Assembly (NCBI RefSeq): GCF_018131015.1
Contig: NZ_JAFCJJ010000024.1
Span: 1 to 64,000, forward strand
Source of the DNA: Bradyrhizobium diazoefficiens
GTDB lineage: Bacteria > Pseudomonadota > Alphaproteobacteria > Rhizobiales > Xanthobacteraceae
Direction: 5' to 3'
Length of the DNA: 64,000 nt
Below are positions 43,603-54,291 of this stretch, in pieces. The notes below the pieces were generated by a model. That model was given only the letters and a program-made list of their open reading frames with translations. It searched no databases and was not told the origin of the DNA. Positions within the stretch are counted from its first letter, which is position 1. Every line of letters begins with the position of its first letter. The translations under genes were made by a program, and so were the position numbers.

Positions 43603-44267
43603 CGCTGCACATCCCCGCCGAGGCCGCGCTGGCGTGCGGCCTCCTCGATATCCTGCGCACGCGCGATCGCGGCCCTGCGCGCCTCCTCGTCGACATGTTC
43701 GCTATGCGCGAGTTGTTCCTCGATGACGTCGATCTCGGAGACGTCGGCAAGCCGGCTCGGCCAGGCGCCGGTCTTCAGGCAGATGACGCAGCGCGCGATT
43801 TCGGCGGCGCCCTGCAGCAGCACCAGGACGCCCGCAAGCGGGATCATGAACTTGAACTGGTAGACCGGCGGCCCCTCCGCGGTCACGTTGGAATGCTCGT
43901 CGATGCGCCAGGAGTCCATCGCATAGTCCCAGCCGGCATAGACCAGCGCGGCGATGCCGGGCAGGAAGAACAGGAAGTACAGCCCCAGGTCCAAAGTGGC
44001 CTGCGTCCGGGGCTTCATCGACGAATAGAGGAAGTCGCCGCGGACATGCGCGTTCTGCGCCAGCGTGTAGGCACCGGCGATCATGAACAGCGTGCCGTAG
44101 AGCATGTTGGAGGCGTCGAAGATCCACGCCGTCGGCATGTTGAGGATGTAGCGCTTGAACACCTCGGCACAGACGAGGCCCATGAGGCCCACGACCAGCC
44201 ATGCCGCGGTCTTGCCGGTCCAGGTGCTGACGGCGTCAATGGTATGGAGAAAGCGCTGGGCGTTCAT
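43599..44267 (-). CDS. TRAP transporter small permease (DctQ type)
   Basis: The 222-residue protein has the four-helix DctQ layout, starting MNAQRFLHTIDAVSTWTGKTAAWLVVGLMGLVCAEVFKRYILNMPTAW, with conserved AHVRGDFLYSSMKPRTQATLDL mid-protein. The hydrophilic C-terminal tail (about 165-222) is longer than usual and charged. It pairs with the large subunit, whose ATG overlaps its stop (ATGA). It lies 100 bases after the binding-protein gene, across a hairpin at 44313-44344. Confidence 0.9.
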   Translation of the reverse strand: MNAQRFLHTIDAVSTWTGKTAAWLVVGLMGLVCAEVFKRYILNMPTAWIFDASNMLYGTLFMIAGAYTLAQNAHVRGDFLYSSMKPRTQATLDLGLYFLFFLPGIAALVYAGWDYAMDSWRIDEHSNVTAEGPPVYQFKFMIPLAGVLVLLQGAAEIARCVICLKTGAWPSRLADVSEIDVIEEQLAHSEHVDEEARRAAIARAQDIEEAARQRGLGGDVQR

Positions 44268-44312
44268 GGGCTCCGCAAATCCGCAAGATCAACAAACATC
44301 GAAACAAGACAA

Positions 44313-44344
44313 GCGTCACCCGGGATTGCCGTCCCGGATGACGC
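44313..44344. terminator. Hairpin between TRAP binding-protein and permease genes
   Basis: GCGTCA-CCCGGGA-TTGCCG-TCCCGG-A-TGACGC forms a strong near-perfect hairpin 23 bases past the binding-protein stop. No long T-run follows. Placed inside the operon it could attenuate the permease genes and leave more binding protein, or stabilise the upstream mRNA end. It may also be a member of an intergenic repeat family. Confidence 0.5.
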
Positions 44345-44367
44345 TTCCAACAACTTCCTGAAGCCGG

Positions 44368-45504
44368 TCAGGTCTTCTTCTTCGCGTTGGGGCCGAAATA
44401 GTGGTTGTAGGCCATGCGCCGGCTGACGACCGTGTCCTGCTCCCATTGCGTCGCCCGCTTGGCGAAGGCAAGCTGCGACTCCAGGATCTCCTTGAACAGC
44501 GGGTTTTCGCCGGCCTTCTTCTCCGCGACCTGGTCGAACACGTCGAGCTGCTTCTGCAGGATCGAGTCGGGCGTCTTGTAGAACTTGACCTTGTCCTTGG
44601 TCTGCAGCTCCTCATAGTCCTTCGAGTAACGGTCGATCGCCTTCCAGGCCATGTCCTGGCTCGCCGCCTCGACCGCGTTGGTGATGATGGCCTTCATCTT
44701 GTCCGGCAGCGCGTCGAACTTGGTCTTGTTGAACATGATCTCGAGCTGCTCGGCGTTCTGGTGATAGCTCTGCAGCATGCAGACCTTGGAAACGTCGGGG
44801 AAGCCGAGGACACGATCCGAGCTCGCATTGTTGAACTCGGCGGCATCGAGCAGGCCACGGTCCATCGCCGAGACGATCTCGCCGCCGGGCAGCGCGTTGA
44901 CCGCGGCGCCGAGGGCGGTGAACACGTCGATGGAGATACCGACGGTGCGGAATTTCAGGCCCTGGAAATCCTCCGCCTTGGTCACCGGCTTCTTGTACCA
45001 GCCGAGCGGCTGGGTCGGCATGGGCCCATAGGGGAACGAGACGACGTTGGCGCCGATCGAGGCGTAGAGCTTTTCCAGCAGCTCCTTGCCGCCACCGTAT
45101 TTGTGCCAGGAGAGCAGCATGTTGGCGTCCATCGCGTAGCCGGGACCCGAGCCCCAGAGCGCGAGCGCGTTCTGCTTGCCGTAGTGATAGGCGAGCACGC
45201 CGTGGCCGCCATCGAGCGTGCCCTTGGACACCGCGTCGAGCAGGCCGAAGGCCGGCACCACGGCGCCGGCGGGCAGCACCTCGATCTTCAAATCGCCGCC
45301 GGTCATGTCGTTGACCTTCTTGGCGAAGTCGAGCGCGTATTCGTGGAAGATGTCCTTGGCCGGCCAGGTGCTCTGCCAGCGCATGCTGGTGACGCCCTGC
45401 GCACTGACGATCGCCGGCGCCGTGACCGTGGCGGCGGCGCCGACGGCTGCAGTCTTGAGGAAACGGCGGCGCGTGGAGGCGCCGTCCTTGCTCGTCTTGG
45501 TCAT
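44368..45504 (-). CDS. TRAP transporter substrate-binding protein (DctP/TakP-like)
   Basis: The 378-residue periplasmic protein has a twin-arginine-type signal (STRRRFLKTAAVGAAATVTAPAIVSAQ) and the DctP/TakP family core: MRWQSTWPAKDIFHEYALDFAKKVNDMTGGDLKIEVLPAGAVVP, GSGPGYAMDANMLLSWHKYGGGKELL and FQGLKFRTVGISIDVFTALGA with the substrate Arg. The sequence style is nearest to the alpha-keto acid (TakP) group, so a 2-oxoacid or similar carboxylate is the likely ligand, by inference. It leads the dctP-dctQ-dctM set on this strand. Confidence 0.9.
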   Translation of the reverse strand: MTKTSKDGASTRRRFLKTAAVGAAATVTAPAIVSAQGVTSMRWQSTWPAKDIFHEYALDFAKKVNDMTGGDLKIEVLPAGAVVPAFGLLDAVSKGTLDGGHGVLAYHYGKQNALALWGSGPGYAMDANMLLSWHKYGGGKELLEKLYASIGANVVSFPYGPMPTQPLGWYKKPVTKAEDFQGLKFRTVGISIDVFTALGAAVNALPGGEIVSAMDRGLLDAAEFNNASSDRVLGFPDVSKVCMLQSYHQNAEQLEIMFNKTKFDALPDKMKAIITNAVEAASQDMAWKAIDRYSKDYEELQTKDKVKFYKTPDSILQKQLDVFDQVAEKKAGENPLFKEILESQLAFAKRATQWEQDTVVSRRMAYNHYFGPNAKKKT

Positions 45505-45715
45505 GAAGTCCTCCCCAGCTTTCAGCGATCCGTTGCGGACCGCCTCTTAATTTTGTGAGGAGAAGACAAAGACTTGCGCCGGACTTTGGCAAGAACGTTC
45601 GGGGCTATGCGACGCTTCGACGCGGCTCTCATGCAAGATCGCCACGACTCGCCCTGAGCGAGTTATTCCCCTCGTGCCGGATTAAATTCATCGCGTGCGC
45701 AAGGGGCGCACCGCA

Positions 45716-46680
45716 TTACGCGAAATGACACGCCACGAAGTGTCCGTTGGCGCCCTCTCGCAGCTCCGGCGCGCTCTCCGAGCAGCGCGGCTGGGCGATC
45801 GGGCAGCGGGTATGGAAGGGGCAGCCTGACGGCGGCTTCATCGGGCTCGGCACGTCGCCCTTCAGCCGGATGCGCTCGCGCTTGAGTTTTGGATCGGGCA
45901 CCGGCACCGCCGACAACAGTGCCCTGGTATAGGGGTGCTGCGGATTGCGGTAGAGGTCGCTGGCTTTCGCGAGCTCGACGATGCGGCCCAAATACATCAC
46001 CGCGACGCGGTCGGAGATGTGCTCGACCACCGAGAGGTCGTGCGCGACGAAGAGATAGGTGAGATTCAGCTCGGCCTGGAGGTCTTCGAGCAGGTTGATA
46101 ACCTGCGCCTGGATCGACACGTCGAGCGCCGACACCGGCTCGTCGCAGACGATCAGCTTCGGCTCGACCGCGAGCGCGCGCGCGATCACGATGCGCTGGC
46201 GCTGGCCGCCGGAGAACTCGTGCGGATAGCGCCGCATGTGCTCGGGCTTGAGCCCGACCTTGACCAGGAGGCCCGCGACGCGCTCCTCGCGCTCCCGGGC
46301 GGAGGTCGCGAGATTGTGGATGGTGAAGGCCTCGCCGAGGATGGCGCCGACCGTCATGCGCGGGTTGAGCGAGGCAAACGGGTCCTGGAACACGAGCTGC
46401 ATGTTCCGCCGCATCGCGCGCAGATCGCCGCCGCCGAGCTCGCGCACATTCTGGCCGTCGAAGGTGACTTCGCCCTCGGTCGGCTCGATCAGGCGCAGCA
46501 CGCAGCGGCCCGTGGTGGACTTGCCGCAGCCGGATTCGCCGACGAGGCCGAGGGTCTCGCCGCGATTGACCGAGAACGACACGCCGTCGACCGCATAGAC
46601 AGTCCCGACCTGGCGCGACAGCAGGCCGCCGAGCACGGGGAAATGCTTCTTCAGGTTGGAGACGCGCAGCAGGGGCTCGC

Positions 46681-46684
<4 letters not shown>
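45716..46684 (-). CDS. Dipeptide/oligopeptide ABC transporter ATP-binding protein (DppF type)
   Basis: The 322-residue ATPase starts MSEPLLRVSNLKKHFPVLGG at 46684. It has Walker A GESGCGKST, the Q-loop in LVFQDPFASLNPRM, signature FSGGQRQRIVIARAL, Walker B KLIVCDEPVSALD and switch His VAHDLSVVEHISDRVAVMYLGRIVE. The C-terminal oligopeptide/dipeptide extension ends with the zinc/FeS-like Cys pattern PPSGCPFHTRCPIAQPRC. Its ATG overlaps the stop of the preceding ATPase gene (ATGA). It is the final gene of the peptide ABC operon; a long upstream frame is a shadow of the partner ATPase. Confidence 0.93.
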
Positions 46685-47675
<991 letters not shown>

Positions 47676-47676
<1 letters not shown>

Positions 47677-48593
47677 CAGATCACCCGCCGTGCGTCGAGC
47701 GCGTCACGCAGGCCGTCGCCGATGAAGTTGATGGCGACCACCGCGATGAAGATCGCGCCGCCTGGAAACAGCGCCCAGTGCGGGCCGATGTCGAGGAAAT
47801 CCTTGGCGTCGAACAGCAGGCGGCCCCAGGTCGGCGTATCCGGCGGAAAGCCGAGGCCGAGGAAGGACAGGGTCGATTCCGTGATGATGGCGGCGGCAAC
47901 GTCGATGGTGCCGGCGATGATGACTGGCCCGAGCGCGTTGGGCAGGATGTGCCGCACCACCTGCCGCACCGGGCTGGCGCCGAGCGCGCGGGCAGCCTCG
48001 ACGAACTCCTTCTCGCGGATCGACAGGAACTGGGCACGAACGAGGCGCGCGACCGGCATCCAGCGCAGGCCGCCGATGACGAGCACGATCAGGATGAAGA
48101 TGCCGCCCTCGGGGCCGAACGCCTGCTTCAGCCCGTCGCGGAACAGATAGATCAGCATCAGCAGCAGCGGCAGCTGCGGCAGCGACAGAAAGAGGTCGGT
48201 GAGCCACATCAGGCCATGGCCGAGCGCGCCGCGCGACATGCCGGCGAGCGCGCCGATCAGCGTGCCGATGAGCACGGATACCAGCATCGCAGCGAGGCCG
48301 ACCGCGAGCGAGATGCGCCCGCCATAGATCATGCGCGCCAGAATGTCCTGGCCGAGGTCGTCGGTACCGAAGGGATGGGCGAGCGAGGGGCCCTGCAGGC
48401 CCGCGACAATGTCGATGTCGTTGATCTTCACGCGCCACAGGAACGGCCCGATCACCACGGCGAGGATCAGGATGAGGAGCATGAACGCGCTGACCACGGC
48501 GAGCCTGTGACGGCTGAAGCGCCGCCACATCTCGCGCGATGGCGAATAGGCGCGCCGCTCAACGGAAGGAGATGCGAGGGTCAAGCCAGCCAT
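47676..48593 (-). CDS. Peptide ABC transporter permease (DppC type)
   Basis: The 305-residue permease has an N-terminal OppC-type segment (WRRFSRHRLAVVSAFMLLILILAVVIGPFLW) and then HPFGTDDLGQDILARMIYGGRISLAVGL, the hallmark of DppC/OppC. The EAA loop is EFVEAARALGASPVRQVVRHILPNALGPVI. About six membrane helices are visible. Its 5' end overlaps the DppB-type gene by 35 bases and its stop overlaps the DppD-type ATPase start, as expected in a tight operon. Confidence 0.94.
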
Positions 48594-49518
48594 ACAGGAC
48601 GTCCGCGATGAGGTTGAACAGCACGACGAGGCACGCGAAGACGAACGTGACGGCCATCACCACGGGCGTGTCGTTGGACAGGATGGAGGTGATCAGCAGC
48701 GAGCCGATGCCGGGAATGCGAAAGATCTGCTCGGTCACGATGGCGCCGCCGAACACGGCGGGCAACTGCAGCGCGACCAGCGTGACCACCGGGATCATCG
48801 CGTTGCGCATGGCGTGCTTGACGATGACCTTGGCCTGCCCGAGCCCCTTGGCGCGCGCCGTGGTGATATAGTCGAGCCGGATCACGTCGAGCATCGCGGA
48901 GCGCACGAAACGCGTCATCGACGCCGCCTGGAACAGGCCGAGCACCGCCACCGGCATGATCGCCTGCCGGATCATCTCCAGAACCCAGCGGATGCCGGTC
49001 GCCTTGATGTCGGTGGAGTAGACGAACGGCAGCCAGTCCAAATTGACCGAGAAGATCAGGATGAACAACAGGCCGGTGAAGAAGGTCGGCAGCGAGAAGC
49101 CGATGAAGGCGAGCGTGTTGGCGATCTGGTCGAACAGCGAATAGGGCCTGGTCGCCGCATAGACTCCGACGGGGATCGCGACCAGGAGTGCGAGGATCTG
49201 CGCCGAGCCGATCACGTAGAGCGTTGTCGGCAGGCGCTGCAGGATGAGCTTGTCGACGTCCATCCTGCTGACGAAGGAGAAACCCCAGTCGCCGTGCAGC
49301 ATGGCGTTGAGCCAGTGCAGGTAGCGGAGGTAGATCGGATCGTCGAGGCCGAACTTCGCCCGAAGTGCGGCCTGCACCTCGGGCGGAACGTTCGGATTGG
49401 TCGCCAGCTCCGAGAAGGGATCTCCCGGGGCGAGCGCCAGCACGAAGAACAGGACCGCCGAAATGCCGAGCAGGCTCGGAATGGCGATCAGGAGGCGACG
49501 CAGCACATACTGGCTCAT
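48559..49518 (-). CDS. Peptide ABC transporter permease (DppB type)
   Basis: The 319-residue permease begins MSQYVLRRLLIAIPSLLGISAVLFFVLALAPGDPF, the standard DppB/OppB N-terminus. It has about six membrane helices and the EAA loop DYITTARAKGLGQAKVIVKHAMRNAMIPVVTLVALQL. The C-terminal signature GAIVTEQIFRIPGIGSLLITSILSNDTPVVMAVTFVFACLVVLFNLIADVLYGWLDPRI is intact. It forms the membrane pair with the DppC-type protein and lies 29 bases after the binding-protein gene. Confidence 0.94.
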   Translation of the reverse strand: MSQYVLRRLLIAIPSLLGISAVLFFVLALAPGDPFSELATNPNVPPEVQAALRAKFGLDDPIYLRYLHWLNAMLHGDWGFSFVSRMDVDKLILQRLPTTLYVIGSAQILALLVAIPVGVYAATRPYSLFDQIANTLAFIGFSLPTFFTGLLFILIFSVNLDWLPFVYSTDIKATGIRWVLEMIRQAIMPVAVLGLFQAASMTRFVRSAMLDVIRLDYITTARAKGLGQAKVIVKHAMRNAMIPVVTLVALQLPAVFGGAIVTEQIFRIPGIGSLLITSILSNDTPVVMAVTFVFACLVVLFNLIADVLYGWLDPRISFR

Positions 49519-49547
49519 GGGGCAAAATCCCGTCTATGCCCGCGCGA

Positions 49548-51338
49548 TCATGCCCCCCGATACCAGTCCTGGATGTTGTCGGTCCGGTTGGCCCAGCCCG
49601 AGACGACCGGCTGCAGCGTGTTGGAGCAGGCATCCACCGTAAGGCGGTGCATCACCGGGATGAACACCGTGTCCTGCCATAACATGTCGTTGCACTTGAT
49701 GTAGAGCACGGCGCGCTTGACCAGGTCGGTCTCGACTTCGGCCGCGGCAATCGCCGCATCATAGTCCTTGTTGACATAACGCGGATAATTCTGGCCCTGC
49801 CACTTGTTCTCCTTGGTGGCAACGTTGGCCGAGATGTACCGCCTCATGTGAAGAGCGGGATCCGGCTGGGTCATCGGGATCTGGAATTCCTCGATGTCGG
49901 CGTAGAACTTGGAATAGGTGTCGGGGTTGGCGACGTCGGAGGAGAAGAAGACGGAGGCCACGACCGATTTCAACTCCACGTCGATGCCGGCCTTCTGGCA
50001 GGCCTGCTTGACGATGGCCTGGGTCTTCTGACGCGGACCGTTGGTCGAGGTTTGATAGAGAAGCTTGAACTTCTTTCCGTCCTTCTCCCGGATGCCGTCG
50101 GCGCCGACTTTCCAGCCGGCCTCGTCCAGCAGCTTCGACGCCTTTTCGACGCTGAACTCCCAGGTCGTGTTCTTGGAGACGAATTTCTCGGGTCCGTTGA
50201 GATAGTTGGCCGTGGTGCGTCCGGCGCGGCCATAGATCGCCTTCTTGACGGCCTCGCGATCGACCAGCAGAGCAAGCGCCTGGCGTACCTTGGGATCGGA
50301 GAGGATCGGGTGCTTTGTCTTCATCGACGAGCGTTCGCCGTCGACCTCGGTGTTGGGATCCGTGAAATTGACTGCGATGAACTCGATGTCACCGCCCACG
50401 GCATAGGTGGTCTTGCCCTTGCCGCCCTTCTCCAGGCGCAGCAGCACGTCGTCTTCCACCTGGATGTTCCAGCCGAAATCGTACTCGCCGGTCTGGATCA
50501 CCGCGCGCGCAGCCGAGACGGCGTCACCGCCGCCCTTCATCTCGATCGTGTCGAAATGCGGACGGTTCGGCATGTGGTAGTCGGGGTAGAGTTCACCGCG
50601 GATCACGTCACCCGGCTTGAACTCGACGAACTTGTAGGGACCGGTGCCGACCGGCGCCAGATTGTTCGGCGCCTCCCGCGATTTTCCACCCTTGTAGTCC
50701 GCAAACAGATGCTTCGGGAGGATGCAGCCATAGGCGCCGACGAACGCATTGGCCCAGAACGGCGTGGGATTCTTGAACAGGATGCGGATGGTGAGGTCAT
50801 TCACCTTTTCCACGGTCATGTCGGCGTAGGTCGAGATCGACACGGCGGCCGTGGCAGGGTCGCTGGCATATTCAAAGGTGAAGACGAGATCGTCGGCGGT
50901 CAGGGGCTTGCCGTCGTGCCATTTGACGCCGGGCTTGATCTTCCAGGTCACCGACTTGGCGTCGGCAGCCAGGCCCCCGTTCTGGATCGACGGGATTTCC
51001 GCGGCAAGAATGGGATTGAGGTTGCCTTCGACGTCCCAGCTCGCGAGCGGCTCGTAGAACAGGCGGGAGCCGTCCTGATCCTTGGTGCCGGTGGCGAAAT
51101 GCGGGTTGAGCAGCGTCGGCCCCTGCCACCACAGCAGCTTCAGCGGACCGCCGCCGCCGCGCTTGGTCGGAGGATAGGGGCTCGGGCTCTGCGCCATGGC
51201 AACGCCGCCGAGCGCGAGGATCTGGTTGGCCAGGGGCGCGGTGAGGCCGACAGCAGCCAAGCGCTGGATGAAGGCGCGGCGATCCATCCGCCCGTCCTTC
51301 ACCTGGCCGATCATCGAACGCAATTCTTTGTCCAGCAT
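49548..51338 (-). CDS. Peptide ABC transporter substrate-binding protein
   Basis: The 596-residue family 5 (DppA/OppA-type) periplasmic binding protein has a Tat-like signal (MDRRAFIQRLAAVGLTAPLANQILALGGVAMAQ, about residues 18-50). The SBP_bac_5 core follows with LAAEIPS, VTWKIKPGVKWHDGKPLTADDLVFTFEY and HFDTIEMKGGGDAV. A few extra residues precede the signal (MLDKELRSMIGQVKDGR), which this group often has. Ligand unknown; peptide or opine-like compounds are typical. The ATG at 51338 is preferred; one nine codons upstream is possible. First gene of the ABC operon. Confidence 0.92.
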   Translation of the reverse strand: MLDKELRSMIGQVKDGRMDRRAFIQRLAAVGLTAPLANQILALGGVAMAQSPSPYPPTKRGGGGPLKLLWWQGPTLLNPHFATGTKDQDGSRLFYEPLASWDVEGNLNPILAAEIPSIQNGGLAADAKSVTWKIKPGVKWHDGKPLTADDLVFTFEYASDPATAAVSISTYADMTVEKVNDLTIRILFKNPTPFWANAFVGAYGCILPKHLFADYKGGKSREAPNNLAPVGTGPYKFVEFKPGDVIRGELYPDYHMPNRPHFDTIEMKGGGDAVSAARAVIQTGEYDFGWNIQVEDDVLLRLEKGGKGKTTYAVGGDIEFIAVNFTDPNTEVDGERSSMKTKHPILSDPKVRQALALLVDREAVKKAIYGRAGRTTANYLNGPEKFVSKNTTWEFSVEKASKLLDEAGWKVGADGIREKDGKKFKLLYQTSTNGPRQKTQAIVKQACQKAGIDVELKSVVASVFFSSDVANPDTYSKFYADIEEFQIPMTQPDPALHMRRYISANVATKENKWQGQNYPRYVNKDYDAAIAAAEVETDLVKRAVLYIKCNDMLWQDTVFIPVMHRLTVDACSNTLQPVVSGWANRTDNIQDWYRGA

Positions 51339-51597
51339 GGTTGTCCCCGTCTGGTTCTCTCTCATGGATGCAGGCGACCGCCTGGGACGGCCGCCGGGTT
51401 TGGCGGCAGTAGATGGCACACTGAATGGGCCACGCGTCAACTGCGACTGTGTGTATGCAAACGGTGTTCTGGCTGTCCGTTGGGCAAAATCGCGTTCCAC
51501 AGCCCAAGCGGTCGGCAATCCGGCGTTAAAACGCGCCGGAATCCGCGCTGCACTGCGAAAAATTTGTTCGCCAGATCAGACGAAAGTATCGAGGCCG

Positions 51598-53016
51598 CTA
51601 CGCCACGGACATGTTCAGCGGCGGCGCGACATGGTCAGGCAGCGGACAGACATAGGGCGTCCTGGCCGTCCGCTTTTTCAGGTCGGCCTGCGCGGCCTTG
51701 ATCAGATCCGGCTCCGTCAGCGCCTTGATGCCGAGGCCTGCCATCGCCTTGGCCGCCTGCACCATCGCCTTGTGGGCATGCGCGCTCTTGCCCTGCGCCA
51801 CCACCTGCCAGGTGTGGAACGGCGTGCCGATTGCAACCGTCGGTGCGTGGACCTGCACTGTCGGCACCACCCAGCTGACGTCTCCGACATCGGTCGATCC
51901 GACCAGTGGATTGCGCTTGGCATCGAGCGGCACCAGGAAGTCCGCCAGCGGCCGGTCGGTCGGCTCCATGCCGATCGCGTAATAGACCGAGGCGATGTCC
52001 TTGTCGCTCAGCGTTCCGCGTATCTGCGCGGCGAAGCTCTTGTCCGCGTCGTCGAAATGCGGTGGTCCGAGCTCTTCCATGACCCGGTGCAGGGCCTGCT
52101 CGAGCGGCGCGTTCGGCAGGATGTTGGAGACCGCGGAGATGATCTTCATCTCGACCCTGGTTTCCGTCATCAGCGCCGCACCTTGCGCGATCTTGCCGAC
52201 GCGCTCGACCAGCTCGTTCATGCCGGGGAGATCGCGGGCGCGGATCGAATAGCGCACCCGCGCATGGGCCTGCACCACGTTGGGCGCGATGCCGCCGGTG
52301 TCGAGCAGCGCGTAATGCACGCGGGCGTCGCTCGGCATGTGCTCGCGCATGTAGTTCACGCCGACATTCATCAATTCGACCGCATCGAGCGCGGAGCGGC
52401 CGAGATGCGGCGATGCCGCCGCGTGCGATGTGCGGCCGGTGAAGATGAAGTCGGCGCGGGTATTGGCGAGCGAGGGGGTCACCGCGACTTCCCAGAAACT
52501 GTTCGGATGCCAAGTGATGGCGATGTCGGCGTCCTCGAAGGCGCCGGATCGCACCATGAACGCCTTGGCGGCACCGCCTTCTTCCGCGGGGCAGCCGTAA
52601 TAGCGGACGCGGCCGGGCACGCCGCTCGCGGCAAGCCAGTCCTTCACCGCGGTCGCGGCGAGCAGCGCCGCGGAGCCGAGCAGATTGTGCCCGCAGCCGT
52701 GGCCGTGGCCGCCCGCCTCGATCGGACGAGGCTCGGCAACGCCCGCCTCCTGGCTGAGTCCCGGTAGCGCGTCATATTCGCCCATGAAGGCGATGACCGG
52801 TCCGCCCTCGCCCCACTCGCCCATCAGCGCGGTCGGGATGCCGGCGACGTTCTCGGTGATGCGGAAACCCTGATGGCGCAGCTCGGCGCGATGCTCGGCG
52901 GCGGACCGCGCCTCGGTGTAGCACACCTCGGGCATGCCCCAGACCCTGTCGCTGAGATCGATGAAGCGCGCCTTGATTGTGTCGACGGCTCGCCAGATGT
53001 CGCTGCGGTTATCCAT
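51598..53016 (-). CDS. M20-family amidohydrolase (AbgB/p-aminobenzoyl-glutamate hydrolase-like)
   Basis: The 472-residue M20D-type metallopeptidase has GEYDALPGLSQEAG, the metal-binding GHGHGCGHNLLGSA motif (about residues 105-118), the PAEEGGAAKAFMVRSGAF glutamate block, ITWHPNSFWE, a dimerisation domain with GRTSHAAASPHLGRSALDAVELMNVGVNYMREH, and the C-terminal GSTDVGDVSWVVPTVQV. This is closest to AbgB-like hydrolases of N-acyl amino acids or aminobenzoyl-glutamate. It lies upstream of the peptide ABC operon on the same strand, separated by 259 bases, so it may process what the transporter imports. No signal peptide. Confidence 0.9.
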   Translation of the reverse strand: MDNRSDIWRAVDTIKARFIDLSDRVWGMPEVCYTEARSAAEHRAELRHQGFRITENVAGIPTALMGEWGEGGPVIAFMGEYDALPGLSQEAGVAEPRPIEAGGHGHGCGHNLLGSAALLAATAVKDWLAASGVPGRVRYYGCPAEEGGAAKAFMVRSGAFEDADIAITWHPNSFWEVAVTPSLANTRADFIFTGRTSHAAASPHLGRSALDAVELMNVGVNYMREHMPSDARVHYALLDTGGIAPNVVQAHARVRYSIRARDLPGMNELVERVGKIAQGAALMTETRVEMKIISAVSNILPNAPLEQALHRVMEELGPPHFDDADKSFAAQIRGTLSDKDIASVYYAIGMEPTDRPLADFLVPLDAKRNPLVGSTDVGDVSWVVPTVQVHAPTVAIGTPFHTWQVVAQGKSAHAHKAMVQAAKAMAGLGIKALTEPDLIKAAQADLKKRTARTPYVCPLPDHVAPPLNMSVA

Positions 53017-53299
53017 GCTTCGGTCCGTGATCCCTGGTCAAACGAAGCGACAATGGTTAGCAGCTTCGTCGCACCACGCCTAGCACCGCGCCGGACATCA
53101 GCCATGCGGCCGATGCCGGATCGAGCGACGGCCCGATCTTTGCGCACCGTTCCTGTCATAATCGACAGTTTCGCACGACGATTATCCGGAATAGTTGGAG
53201 GTCCAGTCTTTCAAGACGGCCGTCCCGGGCCTAAATTGCAATTGCTTCGCGCAGTTGTCGCGATGCAATGGGCCGCGTTCGCGAGATCAGGAGAACTCC

Positions 53300-54271
53300 A
53301 TGGCCGCGCTGACCGAATGGAGAGTGCCGCCGGCCAATCAGCCGCGCGCGAGCGACTACGGCTTCGACCTCGACCGCGCGCTCGAGTCCGTCGTCGGCCT
53401 GCACGCGATCATCCCGCCCGACGCCTTCAGCGCCGAGACGCTGGGCACCGAGCGCGCCGGCAACGGCGTCGTGATCGATGACGGGCTGGTGCTCACCATC
53501 GGCTATCTCATCACCGAAGCGGAATCGGTGTGGCTGCACCTCGCCGACGGACGCGTGGTGGAAGGACATGTGCTCGGCTTCGATTCCGTCAGCGGCTTCG
53601 GACTGGTGCAGGCGCTCGGACAGCTGGACGTCGCCCCGCTGCCGCTCGGCTCGTCGGCGGCGGCCCGGACCGGCGACCGCGTCGTGGTCGGCGGCGCCGG
53701 CGGGCGGACGCGCTCGGTGGCAAGCCAGATCGTGGCGAAGCAGGAATTCGCCGGTTACTGGGAGTATCTGCTCGACGAGGCGCTGTTCACCTATCCCGCC
53801 CACCCGAACTGGGGCGGCACCGGACTGATCAACGAGCGCGGCGAGTTGATCGGCATCGGCTCGCTGCAACTCGAGCGTGAGCGCGACGGCAAGGCCGAGC
53901 ATGTCAACATGATCGTGCCGATCGATCTCCTGAAGCCGATCCTCGACGACCTGCGCAGGTTCGGTCGCGTCAACAAGCCGGCAAGGCCCTGGCTCGGGCT
54001 TTACTCCACCGAGATCGACAACCGCGTCGTGGTGATCGGGATCTCCGCCACCGGTCCGGCCGCCCGCGCCGAGTTGAAGACCGGCGACGTCATCCTCGCG
54101 GTCGACGGCGAGAAGGTGACGAGCCAGACGGCTTTCTACAAAAAGATGTGGGCGCTCGGCGCCGCCGGCGTCGACGTGCCGCTCACCGTGCATCATGAAG
54201 GCGTCACATTCGACGTCACGGTGACGTCGACCGACCGCTTCAAGCTCCTGAAGCAGCCCAAGCTGCATTGA
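53300..54271 (+). CDS. HtrA/S1C-like protein with degenerate catalytic triad and PDZ domain
   Basis: The 323-residue protein has a trypsin-like double beta-barrel (about 25-235) of the S1C (DegP/HtrA) kind and a C-terminal PDZ domain (about 240-320, with RPWLGLYSTEIDNRVVVIGISATGPAARAELKTGDVILAVDGEKV). The catalytic residues are replaced: the His position in LTIGYLI is Tyr69, the Asp position in DSVSGFGLV is Gly99, and the Ser position in HPNWGGTG is Trp171. It has no signal peptide, so it is probably a cytoplasmic pseudoprotease. AGGAGA precedes the ATG. The esterase gene starts 20 bases after its stop. Confidence 0.8.
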   Translation: MAALTEWRVPPANQPRASDYGFDLDRALESVVGLHAIIPPDAFSAETLGTERAGNGVVIDDGLVLTIGYLITEAESVWLHLADGRVVEGHVLGFDSVSGFGLVQALGQLDVAPLPLGSSAAARTGDRVVVGGAGGRTRSVASQIVAKQEFAGYWEYLLDEALFTYPAHPNWGGTGLINERGELIGIGSLQLERERDGKAEHVNMIVPIDLLKPILDDLRRFGRVNKPARPWLGLYSTEIDNRVVVIGISATGPAARAELKTGDVILAVDGEKVTSQTAFYKKMWALGAAGVDVPLTVHHEGVTFDVTVTSTDRFKLLKQPKLH

Positions 54272-54291
54272 TCCCGGCCGAGGACGCGACA